Source: Bacteroidaceae bacterium | GTDB lineage: Bacteria > Bacteroidota > Bacteroidia > Bacteroidales > Bacteroidaceae | Length of the DNA stretch: 43,278 nt | Reading direction: 5' to 3' | NCBI GenBank assembly: GCA_017616445.1 | Contig: JAFZYE010000002.1 | Span: forward strand, 1-43,278 | Part shown: positions 38,836 through 43,278 of the stretch, piece by piece | Numbering within the stretch: the stretch's first letter is position 1 | How the letters are laid out: each line of letters opens with the position of its first letter | Program-made: the position numbers and the translations under genes | Notes under the pieces: model-generated | What the model was told of the DNA's origin: nothing | Seen by the model: only the letters and a program-made list of their open reading frames with translations | Databases searched by the model: none

Positions 38836-39563
38836 TTCAATCGTGCAATTAATGTCTCGTCACCCACCGTAGCCTGACCCATCTTCACCAGAATCTCAGC
38901 ATCGAGAGGCAGGTAGAGGTCCACACGCGAGCCGAACTTGATGAAGCCCATGTGGTCGTCGATGTAACACTCCTGACCCTCTTCCGAGTAGGTCACGATG
39001 CGTCGAGCCAATGCTCCAGCAATCTGGCGGGCCATGATGTCCTCGCCATGAGGTGTACGAATCACCACCATCGAGCGCTCGTTCTCCTCACTTGCCTTCG
39101 GCAGGTAAGCCTTGTGGAAGTTACCGTCCTCATGCGTCACCTTCACAATTGTACCCTCACAAGGAATCCAGTTCGCATGCACGTTCGTCAGACTCATGAA
39201 AATCGAAACCATCATACGCCGGTCGTGGAAATAATCTGTCTCCTCTACCTCTTCAATCACCACCACATGACCATCAGCAGGAGCAACCACCGACTTTGTG
39301 GTAGGTCCCTGAAACATGCGGATAGGGCAACGGAAGAAGTTCAGCAGAATGGCATAGATGCCAATACCCAACGCCATCACTCCATAATAAATCCAGTGCG
39401 ACCATGAAGGTCCGATATTGTGATCTATCAGGTAGAAACAACCCCACAGCAGCACCACCAGAGCAAATCCCGTAGTCAACAACGTATACTTGCCCTCATC
39501 GTGCAGTCGGATCTTGTTTCTACGCTTATTGTGTATGATTGGTTTCTCCTTTTTCTTTTTCAT
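38832..39563 (-). CDS. psd: Phosphatidylserine decarboxylase
   Basis: 243 residues from Met at 39563 ([17 protein letters not shown]). The start was chosen because the promoter box lies at 39568-39575, so a longer frame reaching 39698 cannot be translated from that promoter. The enzyme decarboxylates phosphatidylserine; it is made as a proenzyme and cleaves itself at Gly-Ser to form a pyruvoyl group. The motif is [16 protein letters not shown], with Ser212, the short archaeal/Bacteroidetes type. Two membrane segments lie at about 28-45 and 58-75. With only 5 nt between promoter box and ATG the mRNA may be leaderless. First gene of the psd-pssA-DUF4834-tadA-birA-queA operon. Confidence 0.93.
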   Translation of the reverse strand: MKKKKEKPIIHNKRRNKIRLHDEGKYTLLTTGFALVVLLWGCFYLIDHNIGPSWSHWIYYGVMALGIGIYAILLNFFRCPIRMFQGPTTKSVVAPADGHVVVIEEVEETDYFHDRRMMVSIFMSLTNVHANWIPCEGTIVKVTHEDGNFHKAYLPKASEENERSMVVIRTPHGEDIMARQIAGALARRIVTYSEEGQECYIDDHMGFIKFGSRVDLYLPLDAEILVKMGQATVGDETLIARLK

Positions 39564-39567
39564 ACCG

Positions 39568-39575
39568 CAAAGATA
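39568..39575 (-). promoter_or_regulatory. Promoter -7 box TATCTTTG for the psd operon
   Basis: TATCTTTG on the minus strand; only CGGT plus one base separates it from the psd ATG. Confidence 0.7.
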
Positions 39576-39675
39576 GGTAAAATATGTGAAAAGAGGGAAG
39601 TGAAATGCGAAAAATGTGCATAACTCAGTCAAAAAAACGCCAAGCAGATGGCTTTTTGTCCCCTTTTTGAAAAAA

Positions 39676-39704
39676 AATAGTAAATAGTAAATTGTCAAAT
39701 GGTA
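39676..39704. repeat. Heptamer array, unit AATAGTA
   Basis: AATAGTA, AATAGTA, AATTGTC, AAATGGTA, then AATTTTTAC and the tRNA promoter box. Almost the same array stands before tRNA-Pro (9267-9295). Confidence 0.85.
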
Positions 39705-39713
39705 AATTTTTAC

Positions 39714-39721
39714 TACCTTTG
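39714..39721 (+). promoter_or_regulatory. Promoter -7 box TACCTTTG for the tRNA pair
   Basis: TACCTTTG, 30 nt before tRNA-Gln. It probably drives both tRNAs; no other box lies between them. Confidence 0.8.
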
Positions 39722-39751
39722 CATCCGCATTTCGAAAATGCTATGAGGTAT

Positions 39752-39822
39752 TGTTCTATGGTGTAATGGCAGCACTAGGGTTTTTGGTTCCCTCAGTCCA
39801 AGTTCGAATCTTGGTAGAACAA
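39752..39822 (+). tRNA. tRNA-Gln (TTG)
   Basis: 71 nt. Acceptor TGTTCTA/TAGAACA, T arm CCAAG-TTCGAAT-CTTGG, anticodon loop TTTTGGT with anticodon TTG, discriminator A. The anticodon stem AGGGT/TCCCT has a T-T mismatch next to the loop. CCA is not encoded. Confidence 0.93.
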
Positions 39823-39846
39823 CCTATTTTTTGTACGTTGTACATC

Positions 39847-39920
39847 GGACTTGTAGCTCAGTTGGTTAGAGCAACAGACTCATAATCTGGAGGTCCCTGG
39901 TTCAAGCCCAGGCTGGTCCA
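39847..39920 (+). tRNA. tRNA with CAT anticodon (elongator Met or Ile2)
   Basis: 74 nt. D arm AGCTCAGTTGGTTAGAGCA, anticodon loop CTCATAA with CAT, T arm CCTGG-TTCAAGC-CCAGG, discriminator A. The acceptor stem GGACTTG/CTGGTCC contains a T-T mismatch. It lacks the three G-C pairs of initiator tRNA. Elongator Met and lysidine-modified Ile2 cannot be told apart with certainty by eye. Confidence 0.92.
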
Positions 39921-39926
39921 CATAAA

Positions 39927-39956
39927 ATAAAGGAGTTGCGATCGCAACTCCTTTAT
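39927..39956. terminator. Terminator after the tRNA pair, bidirectional
   Basis: A 30-bp perfect palindrome centred on GCGATCGC with A-rich and T-rich ends. It can end the tRNA transcript on the plus strand and the 39996-41540 gene on the minus strand. Confidence 0.85.
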
Positions 39957-39960
39957 CTAT

Positions 39961-39995
39961 GTCTAACATATAACGTCTAGGGTCTAAAGTCTAAA
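39961..39995. repeat. Heptamer array, unit GTCTAAA, touching a stop codon
   Basis: GTCTAAC, ATATAAC, GTCTAGG, GTCTAAA, GTCTAAA. It ends exactly at the stop codon (39996-39998) of the minus-strand gene. Confidence 0.8.
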
Positions 39996-41540
39996 TCACC
40001 TAACCCAGTACTTATTTCCTTTCTTATCAACAACCACACCCTTGTAGTCGGCAGAAACACGCTGTCCTGCGAGGTTGTACTTCACAGCATCACCATTGTC
40101 AGTGCTGGTCATGTTGTTGATAGCTGTTGGGGTGGAACCAGGCAAATCTCCTTCCACCACGTCGAATCTTATTGACTTTGCTTCAGGAGCAATCGTAATA
40201 TTCCATACGCCCTGACCTGGGAGCTTGATAACAGCAGAACCAACCTCTTCGTATTCACATTCCTCACCTGCAACGAGTGTTTTTGGTTGGATGGTACCGC
40301 CCTTGAACGCCGCAAGGTTACCGTATACGGTCGAGATCATGATATCGGAAACATAATTGTCGCTACTACCAATGGTAGCTGTGTATTTGCCATCTTCCTG
40401 CTTAAACTTGACAGCATTGTCATAGTTTGGTGTAGAGCCATCGCAAATGGCAACAAAGTAACCCTCGTCAAGCTTTACTACCTGCCAAGAGAGGTCATCG
40501 AAATAGAAATTTGTTGGTAAGAGATTCTCATAATTAAGGTCGAATGCTATTGACCAACCACCAGCTTGATCATTCGTAGCAATGAATTCATTTTCAAAGG
40601 TCTGCCAATCCTGAGTGAATGCAATATCACCTAAAGCAGCAGTTGTTTTAAGGGCAGTTGGATTCTGATAGTGAATCCGGGTTTGGCACCGTGATTCTTG
40701 TGAAGCCCTGTAACGGAAACGAACCCTATACTTTCTTCCTGCCTTCATCGCCTTTGGAGCCTCAATCCAGAACTGGTTGTCCCATGCAGCAGCTTCACCA
40801 TCTGTATCAGCAAGAGATGCATGAACTACGAATACGTGGTTACCTGGTTGGTCAGGATCCTCTACGATTTCAGCAGGGAATGGATCCCAACCGCCGTTTG
40901 CATTCATATTTTCGTTCTTCACCTTGCCCCATGCACAGATAGTGAAATTCTTGGCCTGATCATCGAATCTTACATTTGGATCAGCCCATGCCTTCTCAGC
41001 ATTACCATTGGTAAGAAGTTCCACCCATTGTTCCACAGGTTTGTCTTCTTCCTCATGAGTGATCTTCACATTTGAAATCCACCAGTCGCCTACATAGTCA
41101 CCACACTGAAAGAGTACCATACCGCTATTAGCGAAGAACTCTCCAACTGCATTATTCTTGCACTTAAAAGTCAGTATCTGCCAGTCTGTTGTGAGAGCGA
41201 ACTCCCCAGGGGCATCAGAACCCGAGAAATAGGCACGAATGTTCTGTGCAACCGACCCCTTGATTCTAAATTCGATGGTGTATTCTGCATTAGGATTTAA
41301 ATGTCTAACGCCAAATGCCTGAAACTGAACACTATAGAATGGATCTACTGCCTCTTCACTATGGAAATATAGACATCCATCTTCGAGGGAGAGGCGTGAC
41401 TTAGCATCATTACTTGCAAATCCACCTTTCTCAGCCCAATCGCTAATATCAGAGTAGCTAAACTCTGTATCGATGACCGTTTTAGAATTTGCTCCCAAGA
41501 ACATCGCCAGGAGAGCCATGAGTGTAAATAATCTTTTCAT
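39996..41540 (-). CDS. Secreted protein with carbohydrate-binding-like beta domains
   Basis: 514 residues with a signal peptide (MKRLFTLMALLAMFLGANS). Two jelly-roll domains of the CBM4/9 (galactose-binding-like) kind are suggested at about 25-165 (YTIEFRIKGSVAQNIRAYF, WQILTFKC, YVGDWWISNVKI) and about 170-355 (NGNAEKAWADPNVRF, YRVRFRYRASQ, NFYFDDLSWQVV). Residues about 360-465 form a further beta domain. The C-terminus, YNLAGQRVSADYKGVVV, is the tail also seen on the DUF4859 protein and typical of secreted Prevotella/Bacteroides proteins. No catalytic motif was seen. It stands alone with its own promoter. A glycan-binding role is an inference from the fold pattern. Confidence 0.8.
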   Translation of the reverse strand: MKRLFTLMALLAMFLGANSKTVIDTEFSYSDISDWAEKGGFASNDAKSRLSLEDGCLYFHSEEAVDPFYSVQFQAFGVRHLNPNAEYTIEFRIKGSVAQNIRAYFSGSDAPGEFALTTDWQILTFKCKNNAVGEFFANSGMVLFQCGDYVGDWWISNVKITHEEEDKPVEQWVELLTNGNAEKAWADPNVRFDDQAKNFTICAWGKVKNENMNANGGWDPFPAEIVEDPDQPGNHVFVVHASLADTDGEAAAWDNQFWIEAPKAMKAGRKYRVRFRYRASQESRCQTRIHYQNPTALKTTAALGDIAFTQDWQTFENEFIATNDQAGGWSIAFDLNYENLLPTNFYFDDLSWQVVKLDEGYFVAICDGSTPNYDNAVKFKQEDGKYTATIGSSDNYVSDIMISTVYGNLAAFKGGTIQPKTLVAGEECEYEEVGSAVIKLPGQGVWNITIAPEAKSIRFDVVEGDLPGSTPTAINNMTSTDNGDAVKYNLAGQRVSADYKGVVVDKKGNKYWVR

Positions 41541-41615
41541 AATAGAACGAATTAAGACGGTTTTTTAATTAGTTGGCATTTTTTTGATTAAGAATTTGAT
41601 TGATATTTTCGCATG

Positions 41616-41623
41616 CAAAGATA
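41616..41623 (-). promoter_or_regulatory. Promoter -7 box TATCTTTG for the 39996-41540 gene
   Basis: TATCTTTG on the minus strand, 75 nt before the start; heptamer array 6 nt upstream. Confidence 0.78.
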
Positions 41624-41629
41624 CGAAAT

Positions 41630-41657
41630 AATGTAAAATGTATAATGTAAAATGTAG
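41630..41657. repeat. Heptamer array, unit AATGTAA
   Basis: AATGTAA, AATGTAT, AATGTAA, AATGTAG, upstream of the minus-strand promoter at 41616-41623. Confidence 0.85.
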
Positions 41658-41718
41658 AATAATGTGCAGATGATTAGTGTTTTTGACCACGAATCACACA
41701 AATTGTCACAAATTGACA

Positions 41719-41740
41719 GTTGATAGTTGAAAGTTGACAT
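41719..41740. repeat. Heptamer array, unit AGTTGAA
   Basis: AGTTGAT, AGTTGAA, AGTTGAC, preceded by a 10-nt pair CACAAATTGT/CACAAATTGA. Confidence 0.75.
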
Positions 41741-41797
41741 GTTTTTTGAATCTATGGTCTAAAGTATAGAGTTTAAAGACTATTTTTCTTATCTTTT

Positions 41798-41818
41798 AAT
41801 TCCTAATTCTTAATTTCT
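41798..41818. repeat. Heptamer array, unit AATTCCT
   Basis: AATTCCT, AATTCTT, AATTTCT, immediately before the plus-strand promoter box at 41822. Confidence 0.75.
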
Positions 41819-41821
41819 TCG

Positions 41822-41829
41822 TATCTTTG
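41822..41829 (+). promoter_or_regulatory. Promoter -7 box TATCTTTG for the ATP-grasp gene
   Basis: TATCTTTG, 32 nt before the chosen ATG at 41862. Confidence 0.78.
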
Positions 41830-41861
41830 CAGACGAGGGCGTGTACTTGCCTCTAACTGAA

Positions 41862-43001
41862 ATGGATAAAAGAGTCGTCGTTTTTTGTGGAAGCGGATGT
41901 CATAGCTTGGGCTTGATCAGATGCCTTGGCGAGGGCGGTTACCGTCCCGAATGCTATTGCTATGGGCGTAAGTGCGACCTCTTGCTTTCAAGTAAATACG
42001 TCAGCCAAGGCCGCAAACTTGAATCAGCCGAAGCCATCCTCGACTTTCTGCTTAACGACTATCCCTGCTACGACGACAAACCCTTCCTCCTGACCATACC
42101 TGACCTACCGGCATACCTTGTTGACCAGCACTTTGATGAACTGAAAAGGAAATTCCTGCTGATGAATGCGGGCGAACAAGGACAGATCGGCTACCTGATG
42201 GATAAACGTGTTCAAGCTCGGTTGGCAAGCAAACACGGACTGCGCATCCCTTGGACCAAAGAACTATCGAAACACGATGCCATTCCTGATGATATCACAT
42301 ACCCTGTCTTTACCAAGAACATAAAGACTGTTGACGGAGGGAAATGCGATGAGGGCATCTGTCGCAACCGTGAGGAACTGGAGGCCAGGCAGCAGGCAAT
42401 CACCTCCGACCGATTCCTCGTCATGGAATATATCAGGAAGAAGTGCGAGATCGATTATTTCGGAATGGTACTGAAAGGGAAGGTGTATATTGACTATAAC
42501 GACATCATAAGCCGTTTCCCTGATGGAGGCTTCGGCTATTACGGCGATATCGTCAAGTGCGAACATGATGACATCTGGAAACGGTGTATCTCGATGATGG
42601 CGGAAACAGGCTATGAAGGGCTGTTTGATGTAGAATTCCTCGAAGATGCCGACGGCAATCTCTATTTTCTGGAAGTAAACTTCAGGGTCGATGGCGGAAT
42701 CTATAAGGTCACTCCAGGAGTTAACCTCCCCGTCGAATGGTGCCGACTTGCCGATGTGGCTCCTGAATACCTGCCAGAAGCCCTTGCCACAAAGAAAACC
42801 CGATTTACGGGCATGACCGAAGTACAGGATTTCAAGTCGAGTGTTTCTCATGGCTCCATGAATCCACTCAAATGGTTTTGGCAGTTCTGCCTTGCCGACA
42901 AATATATGCTTCTCAACCTTCGCGACCCCATGCCTTTTCTTGTTTGGCTCTTCACCAGTAACCACAAGGAATGCTCCCGCTTCACAAGTAAAACCCTGTG
43001 A
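41862..43001 (+). CDS. ATP-grasp enzyme of unknown substrate
   Basis: 379 residues from ATG at 41862 (MDKRVVVFCGSGCHSLGLIR); a GTG 21 nt upstream is in frame but less likely. An N-terminal nucleotide-binding-like part with FCGSGCHSLG (8-17) precedes an ATP-grasp domain (about 105-300). Visible elements are MDKRVQARLASKHGLRIP (about 114-131), a Lys-bearing YPVFTKNIKTVDGGK, VMEYI, and the metal-binding end GLFDVEFLEDADGNLYFLEVNFRVDGG (about 250-276). Such enzymes join a carboxylate to an amine or thiol using ATP, and similar stand-alone copies occur in surface-polysaccharide or peptide loci. The tail (about 320-379) is aromatic and may touch the membrane. No partner gene lies within the window. 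Confidence 0.85.
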   Translation: MDKRVVVFCGSGCHSLGLIRCLGEGGYRPECYCYGRKCDLLLSSKYVSQGRKLESAEAILDFLLNDYPCYDDKPFLLTIPDLPAYLVDQHFDELKRKFLLMNAGEQGQIGYLMDKRVQARLASKHGLRIPWTKELSKHDAIPDDITYPVFTKNIKTVDGGKCDEGICRNREELEARQQAITSDRFLVMEYIRKKCEIDYFGMVLKGKVYIDYNDIISRFPDGGFGYYGDIVKCEHDDIWKRCISMMAETGYEGLFDVEFLEDADGNLYFLEVNFRVDGGIYKVTPGVNLPVEWCRLADVAPEYLPEALATKKTRFTGMTEVQDFKSSVSHGSMNPLKWFWQFCLADKYMLLNLRDPMPFLVWLFTSNHKECSRFTSKTL

Positions 43002-43033
43002 TGTCAATTGATTGTGTATAAGGAGAGGGCACG

Positions 43034-43117
43034 AGTCCCAAACGAGGGACTGCCAGAGTCCCAAAGAGGGACCGTTTCAGTCCCAGAATGGGACCGAGCC
43101 AGTCCCCGTGTGTGACT
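43034..43117. repeat. Tandem array of four hairpin units, period about 22 nt
   Basis: Four units begin at 43034, 43057, 43079 and 43101. Each has AGTCCC (or AGTCC), a 5-6 nt loop and GGGACT/GGGACC, so each can form its own small hairpin; the fourth is weaker (AGTC/GACT). Loop sequences differ while the stems are kept. It lies just after the ATP-grasp gene. Confidence 0.75.
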
Positions 43118-43147
43118 ATGTGGAGAATTGATAATTGTTGCCTTTTC

Positions 43148-43230
43148 CTGAAATTACTTGTCAGTTTTCACCTGGTTAAACTGAATTACTTGACATTCTT
43201 ATGAATTACATACTGAATTACTTGACATTT
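43148..43230. repeat. Three direct repeats of about 17 nt, CTGAATTACTTGACATT
   Basis: Copies start at 43148 (diverged), 43181 and 43213, spaced 33 and 32 nt; the last two match over CTGAATTACTTGACATT. A partial copy GAATTACA lies at 43203-43210. The rest of the region to 43278 shows no gene. Confidence 0.7.
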
Positions 43231-43278
43231 ATTATAGGGACAAACTCTTCGCCTGTTTTTTCTATTTCGCTGCAAAGA

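Larger units (their letters stand above)
41541..41861. other. Gene-free region between divergent genes
   Basis: 321 nt containing two divergent promoters (41616-41623 minus, 41822-41829 plus), heptamer arrays behind each of them and a third array, unit AGTTGAC/AGTTGAA, at about 41719-41740. No coding frame. Confidence 0.75.

Noticed and set aside
39633..39656. Weak hairpin AAAAACGCC/GGCTTTTT
   Set aside because: Short stem with no gene end next to it on either strand; not supported as a terminator.
39564..39698. N-terminal extension of Psd
   Set aside because: It runs through the promoter box and low-complexity DNA; the Met at 39563 is the natural start.
42264..43064. Long open frame of 266 codons on the minus strand
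   Set aside because: It is antisense to the ATP-grasp gene, has no domain, signal or promoter, and is explained by codon bias on the other strand.
43148..43230. Possible CRISPR array
   Set aside because: The shared unit is only about 17 nt, the first copy is diverged, the gaps contain partial copies, and no cas gene is present.

Overview
The window reads as a chromosome segment of a Bacteroidales bacterium, most likely Prevotella or a close relative. The signs are the Bacteroidetes promoter hexamer-like box TAnnTTTG in front of many genes, weak or absent Shine-Dalgarno sequences, an RprX/RprY two-component pair, a GTPase-defective-looking EF-G2 paralogue, a TPP-riboswitch-controlled TonB receptor, a DUF4859 secreted protein, and Bacteroidetes-type C-terminal tails on two secreted proteins. 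Most genes lie on the minus strand.

Layout. 1-2406: 5' part of a TonB-dependent receptor with its TPP riboswitch and promoter. 2492-5212: a TPR sensor kinase and purN. 5425-7831: an ECF sigma factor, a membrane anti-sigma-like protein and a secreted protein in one operon. 8005-9018: a YjbQ-family enzyme and a secreted protein. 9337-11814 (plus): tRNA-Pro followed closely by a GH95 glycosidase. 11861-13164 (plus): a 50-residue protein, then a DUF2975 membrane protein with its XRE regulator. 13222-16107: MaoC-like protein, rprY, rprX. 16247-20892: EF-G2, hemW, a tiny lipoprotein, a second ECF sigma factor. 21100-27262: a six-gene run, fmt, ClC channel, tsaC, prfC, LysE-type exporter, lipoprotein. 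27331-30209: hexuronate genes uxuA-uxuB. 30437-33581: small membrane protein, large DUF4859 protein. 33582-35395: a nearly gene-free, repeat-rich zone around a truncated DUF2207 protein. 35396-39563: psd-pssA-DUF4834-tadA-birA-queA, a housekeeping operon. 39752-39956: tRNA-Gln and a CAT tRNA. 39996-43278: a secreted carbohydrate-binding-like protein, an ATP-grasp enzyme, and two unusual repeat blocks at the edge.

The most unusual feature is not a gene. The intergenic regions carry many short tandem arrays whose sequence differs from place to place but whose period is nearly always 7 nt (sometimes 8 or 9). At least eight arrays abut a TAnnTTTG promoter on its upstream side, where the -33 box should be; others sit at operon junctions, directly touch stop codons, or run into coding ends. 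The arrays resemble, in form only, the heptanucleotide STRR repeats known from cyanobacteria. Other items worth a look are a possible small RNA with three hairpins behind an orphan promoter (34004-34080), a 41-bp perfect palindrome between rprY and the MaoC gene, a probably leaderless psd mRNA, and a tandem array of 22-bp hairpin units near the right edge. All calls are made by reading the sequence; no database search was run.
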